In this document: positions 11,906-24,400 of the stretch, in pieces
Numbering within the stretch: position 1 is the stretch's first letter
Layout of the letters: every line of letters begins with the position of its first letter
Source of the DNA: Anaeramoeba flamelloides
Lineage: Eukaryota; Metamonada; Anaeramoebidae
DNA length: 64,000 nt
Reading direction: 5' to 3'
Assembly (NCBI GenBank): GCA_027625915.1
Contig: JANTQA010000033.1
Coordinates: forward strand, 1-64,000
Notes under the pieces: model-generated
Databases searched by the model: none
Told to the model about the DNA's origin: nothing
The model's input: only the letters and a program-made list of their open reading frames with translations
Program-made: the position numbers and the translations under genes

Positions 11906-14327
11906 TTAGAACAAATATTTTTCATTTCAATAACTTTCAAATATATTTCAATTAAATTTCAAAAGATTATCTTTTGTTAATTCTTATTTTTTACCCTTTT
12001 GTAGCTGATGAAAGTTTATATCAATTATTTTATAACTGAAAAAATATAAAAGAATATCAGAAGATTGAAATCTTGAAGACTGTCATTCTGAAAGTTCGAA
12101 AAAGTCTTGAAAGTATTTGTATGGGTTGTGCTATTCTTGTCTTGGAAATGAGAATTATATTAGATTCAAGACAATACCAAAACTTTAACTTGTGTTTATT
12201 CAACTTAGATCTTTGTTTGTAAATAACAAAGTAAATGTTCACAATAATGTCCAATTTTTTGAACTTTTTGATCAATTTTGACTTTTGAGATGATAATTGA
12301 ATACCCATTCCATCTCAACTTACACATGCTAAAAATAAACTGTAGGTAATTTTCCAACAAGGCGAAATGGTTTTCCATTCTCACCTAAAAGGAAATTTTC
12401 TCAACAAATTCGATTTTTTCAATCCTTCTTTTTGTCTTTTTCATAATTAAGATAAAATCACAGAAATTACAGAAATCACATTAAATCACAGAAATCACAG
12501 AAACCAGTAGAGATCAATTCTGAATTTTTCTTATGAAAAAAAATTCTTTTTTTCCTACTTAGATCTCACTGAATACATATTTGTGAGATTTACCAATAAC
12601 CAAGTCCTCTTTTAAAACACACCAACAAACAAATTTTGAATTTCTAACCTCGTCATTAACTCTTCTAATTTTTTTTTAATAAATAACAAAAATTACATTA
12701 ACGTTTCACAATTTTGAGTTTGCTGAGATCTTTTATGATATTATATTCTCTTAAAAGCTTTTTTAAAACCCCTCAACCCATTTTATCTTGGAACTAATAA
12801 TTTTTTTTGCTGAGAATAATACAAACACCGAAAAAAAATTTTTTATCAAAGTAACATTAACAGAAATATTTGGTTTAGGTTATTTGCGAATGAAGATTTT
12901 ATTCAATTCAAAATCCAAAAGAGACGAAATATGAACCTAAATAGAGATCTTGAGAACTTCAATTCAATCCAAAAAAAAAAAAAGCAGAGGAACCAAAGGA
13001 AAGAAAAACAACGTAAAAAATGGAATAAAGTGAAAATTACAATGCTTATCCAAGAGCAATTATTATTATTTTTGTGACAATTGAACAATAAATGTAACTC
13101 AATGTTCAAAATCTCATAGACAAATGATCTTTGAAAGTAAGAGTTGTTTATTATAGAATGTTAGATATGATCTTCACTTTTCAATCTCAAAAATGGTGAT
13201 ATTTTTTCTTTTTTATTCCTACGTTTCTTTATAAGGGTGTTTCTATTTCGGTATTTGTCTCAAAATTTCTACTGAATTTGATTTTTTCATTAAAAAAAGA
13301 ATAAAGTAATGAAAAAAAATACCTTACATGAAAATAATACTGTTCAATATTTTTAATTGTGAATATTATTAAAATTTTTTGTAATTTCTAGATTTTAAAA
13401 TCAAATTCTTTTTATAAATGATCAAATTTTTCTATAAGATTAGTAATAAACCTAAGTAAAGTTCATTAAAGTAAAGTGTCTATAGAATACTGTCATAATT
13501 GTTTGATAGTATAAGTAGATCTACTTATTTTGAAACAAATGAAACACAGAGAGTTTTAGAGAAAAATGCTAGACTATGGAAAATGATAATATTTATTCTT
13601 GTTTTTTTGATTGAATGAATGATGTTTTGAACAAGTATAATTTCATTAATCATCATACTAATAAGTGGGTGAGTTATAATTTAAAAAGTTTGATTCTTCA
13701 AAGAAAGGATTTGATTGTAAATAAAAGAAATTACACAACAATTTTTCTAATATTCACAATTAAAAATCTTTATCGGGATTTTTTTCATTCCCGATGTATT
13801 TTTTTTCATTAACATACAACAAAAACTAACAATTTTTTGATCTCAATTGGACAATATTTACGATCTAATCTGACTTTATTATTATAATCCAATTGGTAAT
13901 AAAAATGATAAGACGACTTAGTAAATATCAAATAGTGTCCTTCAAGATTTTTTTTTAAAATGTTGTAGTATGAAAATTTATGATCATTAATATATATTCT
14001 TTGAAATAAAATTTTCTTTAATAAACCTACTCTTTGATTTGAATTAGTATCTTGGAATTTGTTCTTGGGAAATGGGTTTTTGATAACATTGAATCTTGAT
14101 ATAAAATTAAAAAAATTGTTTTATTGAATAATTTTTCAATATATTTTCTATTTGAAATCATGGTCAAAATTATATGATTATATCATTTTTTCTTTTTAAA
14201 AATAACTCTATTTTTTGTATATTTGTGGTTCGGGTACAGTATTTTTAAATTGTTTCAAAAAGATTGATTTTTTTTATATCATATTTTAATATTTTCTCTA
14301 TTTTAAATGAAAATATAATTTAAATTT
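11906..14327. other. Intergenic region
   Basis: Nothing firmly identifiable. It has a short AATCACAG tandem (about 12456-12510), a GGAACCAAAGGAA word near 12985, and several open frames of 60-85 codons with no recognisable domain (12057-12308 minus, 12903-13109 minus, 13615-13812 plus), which I do not call as genes. Confidence 0.5.
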
Positions 14328-14760
14328 ATTTCTACTTTAGTAGAAATACTAGACGATCTTTAGATGGCCTACTGAGAATCCCAACTATTACACAATGCAG
14401 ACAACAACAATAATAACCATAATACATCAAAACAAACACAAATAAATAAATATAATAACACAAGAATCTCAATTAATAATCAACTAAACAAAACAAATAC
14501 AAACTCAACAAATCATCAAAATCAACAATCAACAATATTAGTTATAATAATAGAAAATAATTCCAAATAATTAAAAAACTACATTAAACACAATAACAAA
14601 TAAATATTAATAATCAATATAACAATACAAACGACACTTAAAAAAATTCTAAAATCGACTTTTCAAACATATTTTAATAGCAGAACATAACAAATAAAAT
14701 CGAAAAAAATATTACTCGTAAACAGAACAATAATCTCTTCAAACAAAAACTCAATATAAA
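14328..14760 (+). repeat. Hairpin-headed G-depleted element, copy C
   Basis: The first hairpin is the best of the three: ATTTCTAC-TTTA-GTAGAAAT (8 bp stem, 14328-14347). The ATCTTTAGATGGC word follows at the same spacing, but here its stem is weak. The tail to about 14760 again has only around ten G in some 360 bases. Unlike copies A and B, its upstream flank shows no obvious match, so the head plus tail is the shared unit. Confidence 0.55.
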
Positions 14761-15356
14761 TCTTGGATAATCATAAAAAAATTATTCTTTAACTCAATTT
14801 TAAAAAAAAAATCTATACTCAAGAAAAAAAATAAATTTTATAATATTTGAAAGATAATAATGAAATCTACAATATTTGTACAATATAATTGAATTATTTC
14901 TTAGATGTGAAACAAAATATTCTAGTATTCAATTTAAAAAATATATGAATAAAAATTAAATAATTTAAATTTATAACATGTATAGTAAATTTTTTCAAAA
15001 AAAAATATTTTTTGATCAAAGATAATTAAACAATCTTTTTGTTTATTATAATTGAAGTTATAAAAAAGTAAAAAATTATCAAATATTCACCCTCCTTCTA
15101 ATAAAAAAAAATATATCCAAAATTCTGATCTCAAATATAATATATTATCATACAAAATACAAAAAAAAAAAAAAAAAAAAAAATAATCAAACTTTACAGA
15201 ATATATAAATCTAAAAATTAAAAGTAGACTCAACATCTCCAATATAAAAAAACAAATTCCAACACTGAATAATACATAAAATATACAGTTACAAAGAAAT
15301 TACAAAATTAAGATACAAAATCTAAAAAAAAATAATAACGAACAAATAAAATCTTA
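14761..15356. other. Intergenic region, A-rich
   Basis: No gene seen. It contains a poly-A run near 15160-15183 and a further G-poor, A/C-rich stretch before the MITE at 15357 that lacks the hairpin head. Confidence 0.5.
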
Positions 15357-15555
15357 CAGTCAGTTTCACTTTTAAGGCACAAAGTTTCAACAAAATTTAA
15401 GGCACAAAAAAATCTCAAATTAAGGCACAAAATTTGTGATATTGTTTTTTACAATTTATTTTGACTAGAATTTGAATTTTGTGTATTAATTTGAGAATTT
15501 TTTTTGTGTCTTATATTTCCATTGAAATTTTGTGCCTTAAAAGTGTAACTGACTG
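15357..15555. mobile_element. Tc1/mariner-like MITE, copy 3
   Basis: CAGTCAGTTTCAC left end, complementary CTGACTG right end, TA outside both. The arms hold the family's AAGGCACAAA words, with some substitutions in the right arm. Confidence 0.8.
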
Positions 15556-15841
15556 TAATACAATTTATTTTCCTAATTGTTTCATTATATCATCATTTTG
15601 GAAATTTGGAAAAACCAAATTTTTATTATTTTGAAAATTTATAATTTTTTCAAAAATTTCTTCCTTTCAGATTTATCAACTCTAATCATGAAGTTTATTT
15701 TTTTTAGATCATTTCTAAATTATTACAAGTCAATGCATTAATTCGAAAAAAAATTTAATTTTAGGATCTTCTATTTAAATTTGAGAGAGAATGTACTTTT
15801 TTATTCTTTGATTTTAATAGAAAACATCTGTAATAAACTCA

Positions 15842-16270
15842 TTTCTACTTTAGTATAAAATGATGGGCCATCTTTAGATGGCCGTCAAAACAACATATCA
15901 AAACTTTTAAACAAATAAATATAATAATTGTATAAAAAATAAACACAATCAAAAAATTCAAAATCTAAAAAAAATGCAAACCATTAAACCAAATAATACA
16001 ACTAACAAAAATTATCACAAAATACGACTCATAATCAACAAATAATTTATAAATTTAAATACACCAAACTACAAAAAATTAACAATTTAATCTTGTTAAC
16101 TAAACACCAATCACAACAATTTGAACACAAAAACACTATCAAAACATTATTAAAATCATCGTTTATTACAATAAAATAACATTAAATCAAGAAACAAAAA
16201 GTAACAACAGAAATATTAACTTACCTAAATCATATTATTAAATAAAAACAATCAACAATTCAAATTTACA
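15842..16270 (+). repeat. Hairpin-headed G-depleted element, copy B
   Basis: Hairpin 1 has one mismatch (TTTCTAC-TTTA-GTATAAA). Hairpin 2 is perfect: GGCCATC-TTTA-GATGGCC (15866-15883). The tail has about nine G in 360 bases. The upstream flank (15556-15841) matches that of copy A, including TATCAACTCTAATCATGAAG and GAGAGAGAATG blocks. Confidence 0.55.
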
Positions 16271-16319
16271 CTATTTCAAGAAATTATTTGTAAATATATA
16301 AAATTTACAAAATGAAATA

Positions 16320-16520
16320 CAGTCAGTTCCACTTTTAAGACACAAACTTTCAACGAAATTTAAGGCACACAAAAAATATCAAATTAAGGTACAAAATTTG
16401 GAATTTTTTTTTTTTTTTACAATTTATTTTACTAGAATCTGAATTCTGTGCCTTAATTTTAGATTTATATTTTGCATTAAATTTCCTTGAATGTTTGTAC
16501 TCTAAAAGTGGAACTGACGG
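16320..16520. mobile_element. Tc1/mariner-like MITE, copy 4
   Basis: CAGTCAGTTCCAC left end with an inverted right end ending CTGACGG, TA on both sides. It lies about 50 bases downstream of G-depleted element B. Confidence 0.8.
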
Positions 16521-16912
16521 TATAAAACAATTAATAAAACAGTACTGAACGAACTTCAATATAATATATACACCAAATTTAGAAAAAAAATTCAATAATT
16601 TTAACATTACAATGGACAAAAAATTTGAGATCTGAATACCGCAAAAACCCTAATTAAGCGAATCGTCTTTAACCCATTTAATTTTGAAATCTATCTAAAT
16701 AAGGAATAATTCTCTATAAATATGCTTAAAAATGAAAATAGAACTTTTTTTATAATTTTAGAAGCTTTTTGTACTTTTTTTAACATTATTTTACAATACT
16801 GTCAAAATCATTAACTTTTAAAATTTTTATATTTAAAAAAAAATATTTAAAAAATTAGAATTTATATTTTTTTTTATTTTTTCACGGACGAGTTATGAAT
16901 TCCTCTTTTTGC

Positions 16913-16998
16913 TGTTAGGTTTTTTTTAATTTGAGAAATAAAAAGAAAATTTATGAAATTTTCGGTTTATTTATCAAATTAAAAAAAACCTAGGCACT
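16913..16998. repeat. Foldback-family hairpin module
   Basis: GTTAGGTTTTTTTTAATTTG pairs with CAAATTAAAAAAAACCTAGG around an AGAAATAAAAAGAAAATTT palindromic core. It ends with GGCACTGCC. Confidence 0.65.
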
Positions 16999-17198
16999 GC
17001 CCGAATTATTAAATTTTTATTTGGAAATTTTGTTAAAGAATCGAAAATTAGTATATTACCCACTAATGATAATAAATATATTGAATTTTTTTTAATAATA
17101 ATATTAAAAATATTATTATTATTTAATATAATAGATATATTATTGTTTTTTTTTTTTAATTCAGATATCCATTTTCTATGATAAATTTACATAGGCTC

Positions 17199-17292
17199 GG
17201 CACCGTTAGATTTTTTTTTTTAATTTAAATGAATTGAGAAAAATCATATATTTTACTAAATTCATTTAAATCTAAAAAAAACCTAGACACGG
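17199..17292. repeat. Foldback-family hairpin module
   Basis: A GGCACCGTTAGATTTTTTT arm and an AAAAAAAACCTAGACAC arm flank an inner palindrome, TTTAAATGAATTGAG paired with a TTCATTTAAAT arm. Confidence 0.6.
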
Positions 17293-17700
17293 GTTCCAGA
17301 GAAAATGATAAAAATCTTCAATAATATCCAAATTTTCTGATTTTTTGCATAATTTGCAAAATTTTGATTTATCTTTGTTCATTACTTAAGAGTATCTGTT
17401 TAGATAATTTGTAAAATTTCTGTGGTTTTAAAATCGAAGTGGAACCCTTCCATTTTGAATATCTTTTGTCGTTAGGTTTTTTTTTAATGTAAGAAAACTC
17501 AAAACAATTTAAATGTTCCTAAAAACAAGATGAAAATAAAAATGGACAATAGAACATTTAAAATAATTAAACTTAAAATCACAACGAATTTCTAGAAAAG
17601 TTAATAATAAATAGTTATGGATGGAAAGGTCAAGAATATTTGACAAGTATTAGAAATAATACTAATAATAATGAAAAGTTGTGTATTCAAGAGTTTTAGA

Positions 17701-17922
17701 GTGCTGAAGAATTCTGTAGAGTACTATTGTGTATTGTGGAGTGCTATAGAGTGCCTAGGATTTTTTTTTTTTTTTTAATTATTGAAATAAAAAGAAAATT
17801 TCAAAAATTTTGATTTAATTTCAAAAATTAAAAAAAAACTAACAGTTTTTTTTTCAGGATTCAAAAGAATCAAGTAAAATCTATGATTTTACTCTATTAT
17901 TTTAAATGTTGGAAAAACTGGT
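17701..17922. repeat. Foldback element with decamer-like end
   Basis: The left end carries degenerate GTGCT..AGA units (GTGGAGTGCTATAGAGTGCCTAGG). The AGAAATAAAAAGAAAATTTC-type palindrome and the AAAATCTATGATTTTACTCT hairpin module follow. Confidence 0.6.
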
Positions 17923-18480
17923 GATAATTTTCAAAAATGTCAAAAAATTATTGTTCAATTCCCTATTTAAGTCAATTGTTAACTTTTACTTTTATTATGT
18001 TTATTGAGATTGAAAAGATTAACTAATTTTACAAAGTTTATTAACATTTAAACTTAAAAAGTGCTTTCACCTTTTTTCATTTGATCCTATTTCTTCATTT
18101 TTCGATCTTGGTGTATTTTGAAAGTTGACAAAAATTGAAATAAAGAAATAAATAAAAAGGAGTTAAAAAAGATTGCATAAAATTTTTTGAATGTTTTCCT
18201 AAAAGACAAATATTCATAGGTGTTCAATAATCTAAAACTCTTTTTATGAAACCATAAAAGCTCAAAAGTTAAATAAATTTCAAGTTTTCAAAGTTTTAAT
18301 TATAAAAACTTTTAAATTGAAAGTTATTGAATTATAATTTTTTTATTGAGATTACTTTTAAAATCTCAAAAGCTTTCTGAAAAATCAAAATCAGAAGCGA
18401 ATTTTAAAAAGACTACAATTTTTGTGTTATAATTACCTTTGTAAACAATCAAATCATTTTTTTATATTTTTTATTTAAAA

Positions 18481-21400
18481 ATGAGCGACTTAAATGTTTG
18501 GAAAATTCTGAAAATGGAAAAATTTCATTTTGCTATTTCTGGTAGTTCCTCTTGTGTTTACAAAAATAAACTGTACCACTTAAAATTCTTTTTTTTTTTT
18601 TCTCTTCTTATTTTTTAATATTTTTCCTTTTCCATTTCAATTTCTTTTTATTTAAAGTTACACACATGGTGGCATATCAAATACCTTTGTTGACAATAAC
18701 CTTAAAGTAAGTTCCAAATTGCTTTGCTATGATCCTGCTTTAGATTCTTGGCAAGTTATTCCTGCTAAAAACTTACCAAACAAAGTATCCCATTCCATGG
18801 TAGCTTACAAAGACAAAATCTATCTTTTTGGTTCCTTTGAGGAACAAGACCAACTTTACCAGGTGTCATTAACTACCCTTGAAACAAAACTTGTCTCTAT
18901 AAAAATTCCAAAACTCTGTTTCCCTTGTGCAATTCTTTATAAAAACAAACTGTCAATTTGTTATGGACTCAACAAGGAAACTAATCAAAATTATAAAGAA
19001 TACATCCAAATAAATTTGGACGACAACACTGTTAACAAAATACAAGGTTTGAAGATCTTTTTTTTTTTTTGAAAATTTAATTTTTTTTTTAATTTGGTCT
19101 TTTCAAAAATTAACAAGATTTTTTGTTTCAAAACAAGAAATTGGAAAAGTTAGATTTTTGGAATCAAAAATTCCAATTTACTCTTTCTGTTAGGTAACAA
19201 TTACTTTATTTGAAATTAAAAATTACTGTAAAGTTTTTTTGAAGAAGAAACATTATACAGCCGTTCCAACCCTACTGTGAAATCTATGATAAACAGAAAA
19301 TTCATTTTCTGTATCATACTTGCCTTTTTATATTTTATGAAAAGATTTTATGGTTATGTGATAGCCTATTACAAAACGTGAAATTTTAAAATAGAACAAA
19401 AATTTCCCTTTTTGAGAAAATATTAGAATTTGAATTTTAGACTTTCAACCTTCTGAATGATCAATAATTTGGAAACGTTTTCAGGTTTTTGGTGGTTTTT
19501 CTGGAACTTAATTTCTAAAGACATAAAAATCAAAAGGCAAGGCCATTTCAAAGAAATCATCAAATTCTATCTTCGATCTTTGGAAGCTTTGTTTTGGTTT
19601 TTTGAATTTGTTTCGTAAATAAACAAGATTTTAATCTCTAGTCTTTCAAATTTGAAATTTTTTTAAAAAGCCTATGTTAAACCATAAAATATATGACTTA
19701 GAATCCGGGGATAATGTACTCTTTGCCCAAATCTTAAAATTGATTCATAATCAAAAAATAGAAATATTTAGTAGAGCTAAGTTGTTTGTTTAAATGATTG
19801 GGAAGATCAAGTTAATAGAACCCAGAAAGAAGAATAAGATAAAAAATGTTTTCATTGATCAAGTTTACCACCCACTACAAAAATAAAATTTTATTCACCA
19901 TTTCTCATTTTATTTTTTTTAGACTCATATTTCGCTTTAGTACAGAGAGGGTTGCACACACCCAATAATAAGCAAAAACCTTAGTGCTCTCACCTTTCAA
20001 GAACTGTAAATGTAACCTAAAATTTCATAATCCATTTTTTGAAAAATAAAAGTCCTCTAATCAACCTGAAATACCTAAAGTAATACAACTTCAAGACTCA
20101 TTATTTCTTCATTGTCATTTAAAAACAACCAATAGATACCTTTTACTTCTTGAATTGTTTTATTTATTGCTAAAACAATAACTAATTTTAGTACATTATC
20201 ACCGGACTCAAATCACATTTTAAAAATTTTTTTGAAATTTTTTTCGTTAATTTTCAAAAACAAGTCCCATTCCATTCATTCCTCATCAAATGATAAAACT
20301 TTTATTTTGAAACTGATCAGCTTAAAATTTTTTTTACGAGAAAAAAAATTACACAATGCAAAGTTGGTATTTTGGAAAAAAATATGTTTGAAAAACGTAA
20401 AGCACTTCATTTAAAAATTGAAGGAATGCTTTATTGAACAAAATACCCAAAAGAAAAAAAAAATAAAATAGTACAGATATTGTAACGTAAGATATATATG
20501 ATAGTGTATAATAGAAGATTTTTTTTTTTTTGTATTTAAATGAGACAAAAATTCAATTTCTATGTCTTTCAAATTTCACGGTGGGTTTGGAACCTGTGTA
20601 TTTAAAGCAATCAGAAGAGATATTTAATCACAAATTCACAATCTTTAATTTTTTATTAAATTGGCTTTTCCAATCTATTTTGATCAATTTGTTTGACAAA
20701 ATCTATTACACCATCAAGAAAAATTCACCACTGAAGTGAAAGAAGCAAAAAACAGAGTAACCGTTTGGGGCTCAAAAAATGAAACAAGGAAAAAAGTGAA
20801 ACACCATTTTTAATTGTTAATCTTAATAGAAAATGAAAAAGTAAGATCAATTAATAAAAGACAAAATAAATGATATAAAGAAAAAATGGAGGACTAAACA
20901 CAATAACAGTTTTTCTAATATGTACTATCTTTTGCTTTGGACTTTTTCTTTGATTGATCTATGATTAAAAATTTGTTGAAAAGATTGACTATTTTTGAGA
21001 TTTTCAAAACAACTCAATCAGATTTGGATCAAAAAGTATAGTAGATCTAAATTCTATTTGTTGATTTGATTAAAATATTTTAATGAATTATAATTTGGAG
21101 TTAATTGGTTTCTTTTTTTACTTGATTTTACTTTTCATTTTCGTTTTCATTTCCTATTAAGATTAACAATTAAAAATGGTGTTTCACTTTTTTCCTTGTT
21201 TCAAATTTTGATCTCCAAATGGTTACTCTGTTTTTTGCTTCAGCCACTTTAGTGGTGAATTTTTCTTTATGGTATAATTGATTGTAAAATGGAAATATTA
21301 ACAAATTTCATATTTGGTTAAATTTCAAAATTGGTCAAATTGAATTTTTTTCGTATTTTTTGAAGAGTTTCTGAATTATGATCATTGGTATGAAAGTTTT

Positions 21401-24400
21401 TAATGATTTTTAATGATTGTGAGAGGAAAAATCAAAAAAGATTATTTTGTTATTAGTGGTATTTCTATTACTTAAATTGTAGAAAATCCAAAATATTGAA
21501 ATCGTCAATACTGAATATTTTTAAAAATTTGTTCAAAACCCAATTTTAACGACTAATGTTAAGTGGAAAAATTTTAAACCCCTTAAAACAAGTTACACAA
21601 TTCTAATTCCTCTCATAATCTGTTTTTTTTTTTGTATTCAAATTCCTAGCCACAACTCCCTAACATACCATCCAAACCAACCCAAACCTACCCTAACATA
21701 TCCTGAAACATCTTCAAAAAATGGTGTTTTAAATACCTACAATCAATATATTTAAATTGAACTGACTATTTTGAAAAAATTGAGAATTTTTTTTTTATTT
21801 ATTTCTCAAATTAAAAAAAACCGCCGTTAGCTTTTCTTGAGTTTTCTGTTTCTTTGTGAAGTGTTCTAGGTTTTTTTTACTTTAGAAATAAAACAGAAAA
21901 CCTCAAGAAAACCTAGGCACTTGACGGCACTCTACGGCACTCTACGGCACCCCCTGAAACTCTAAAATTGTATTTAAAGTTTTTTCACCTTAGCTATCAT
22001 TTTTACTTATTTTTTAAAAACCTAGTTCAATAGCAAATTTTTTTTTATTTCAAGATCGATAGTCACTTGATAAAAATGTGTTATTCTAAGGTTATTGATA
22101 AACTAAAAATTGATTGTAAAGAAATCATTTTGATTTCTATTTAAATTTTATTTGGATATTCAATAAAAATCAAAATGAACATTGTTGTTTTTCTCAATGG
22201 GGTACGTAAGAATTTGGGGTTTTCTATTTTTAAGAAAATCTATTGATTTAATTAGTTTTCTTTCAGGCATATATCAACTATTCTTTGATGTTTATTATAA
22301 CACTTCTTTCTTATTTAATCTTCAATGGTCATTTATAAAAAATATTTGATATTTGAAAAAAATTTTGGATTCCCTTTGACTGAAACAAAGTTTAGATGGG
22401 TTGAATCTATAAAGTTCTGAATTTTTAAGAATAAGAATTGGTTTTTGAAATTTGAGTTGCTTTTTTTTTTCACTTTTTCTTTAAAGTTACTTTGCTTTAT
22501 ATATCTTTTTTTATTTTAATTTGTATTGCAAGTTTCCCAAATCTCGTTTTCACAAAATCCCAGTACAAGATACCGACTCGACAGCAAAACCCAGTACAAG
22601 TAATGACTTGAAAGATTCTACGGAAAGTTAAATTCGGTTAACTTTGGTTGGTTTCAGATCGCATTTGTTGGATTCAGTTCTCTACAGTTGGATAAGTCCA
22701 GTTCGATTCGTTTTAGATTAGACCATGAACAAGTTTGGTTAGGTTAGTCATGACCAAGTCTACAAATTCTTATAATGATTTTTTATTCCTTTTGCCCCCC
22801 CAAACACCTAAAAAAACAAAAAGAGGAGGAACCTAAGGAACCTAAGGAACCACAGGAACCACAGGAACCACAGGAACCACAGGAACCACAGGAACCACAG
22901 GAACCACAGGAACCACAGGAACCACAGGAACCACAGGAACCACAGGAACCACAGGAACCACAGGAACCACAGGAACCACAGGAACCACAGGAACCACAAG
23001 AACCATAGGAACCACAAGAACCATAGGAACCACAAGAACCATAGGAACCCAAACAACTTAAAGCCCTAGTCTCAGTATAAAAGCAAAAAATGTTCATTTT
23101 TTTTGTCATTTTTTTTTCACTCTCCTTTTTCAAAAATCCCATTGAACAAAAGGTTTCCTGAAATGTAAAAATGATTACTATTCAAACCTAGCCAAATACT
23201 TGATTCAAAACTATAACTTAAAGATATTTAAAAAAAGTTAATTTAAAAAAAATGACAAAAAAAAATGTCCATTTTTTGCTTTTATACTGGGACTAGGGCT
23301 TTAAAAAGGTAAATTTGGAAAAGGTAAAAAGTATAAAAAATAAAAATTGAGAATTTAACCAAATTTGAAATTTGACCAAAATTGAAAAAGAAATAATTTT
23401 CCGTTCTAAAATAAATTGAAAACAATTTTCTTTTGCATTTCGAAAAAAAATTCATAAAATTTAAACAAATCAGCTATAAGACCTATTCAAACAGAAAAAT
23501 CATAATCTCGAGTAATTTTATGAAAGTTTCAACAAATATGTTTTCAAAAGTATTTATAAAACAAATGAAAAACGCACATAAACCTATTTACAAGACTTTA
23601 TTAAAAACTTTTTTATAAATCATACCTTTCTAAAACAACTTTGACTCAGTTGGAGGTATTAAAAAGTATCAACTATTCACGCTATATTGTAAATATTTTT
23701 TGGAAAGTGATTGAAAATTTTGTTATGCGATCACAAACTCATAACAAGAGGGCAAAATATCAAAATATGTTCTTTATGATATTATTTACTTTCTTATTTG
23801 GTATATTACAAGTACCAAAAAAATCTGATCGACAAAGAAACCCAGAATTGAAATTTTTAATTTCAGGAAGAGAGATCAATTTTTTAATCATTTTTTAAAA
23901 CTAAAAAGAAAAATTGAATTCCTTTTATTTCAAGCATTCTAACATTTTTTCCTTTGTATATTACTATTTTCATCACCGCTGCACCATAAAATAGTATTTA
24001 TTGTAATAAAGATTAATAAGTGATTTTTTTTTTTTTCAATTTTGAGATTATTCTTTTGGATTAAAAAAAAAATCATTTTATTATAAAATATTCTTATTAG
24101 TATAAGAAGGATAGTTTCAATCAGTATTTTTTTGTGCCAATTTAAAAAATGCACCCAAAAATTGTGTTTTTATTTTAAAATGTACATTTTTGCGAGAAGG
24201 TGACCAATTGTGAATTGGTAATATTATCTCAAAAACCTAGTTACCAACAATACACCTCATAATCTAATAGCACTGTATCTCACAAGTATGAAGCTATCTC
24301 TTTTTAAAAGCTTTTTTTATAAGATTCAATTTTTTTTTAATTTCAAAATGACCAATTCCTAAAAAACAAATAAAAGATCTCAATTTGCATTGCCATTTTT

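Larger units (their letters stand above)
16521..18480. other. Intergenic region 5' of the kelch-BTB gene
   Basis: No gene seen. It is occupied by at least three foldback-family units and, at 18235-18440, the partner of the inverted repeat at 11700. Confidence 0.6.

Noticed and set aside
10467-15883. Hairpin TTTCTAC...GTAGAAA resembles the stem of Cas12a crRNA repeats
   Set aside because: Only three solitary copies kilobases apart, no spacer array and no Cas gene. The shared five-base stem is short enough to be chance.
21640-21720. C/A-rich, G-poor stretch that looked like a fourth G-depleted element
   Set aside because: Short, lacks the two TTTA-loop hairpins, and its composition differs.
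22783-23142. Several overlapping open frames over the nonamer repeat on both strands
   Set aside because: A 9-base repeat without a stop keeps every frame open; the peptides (EPQ, CGS, FLW, VVP repeats) are artefacts.
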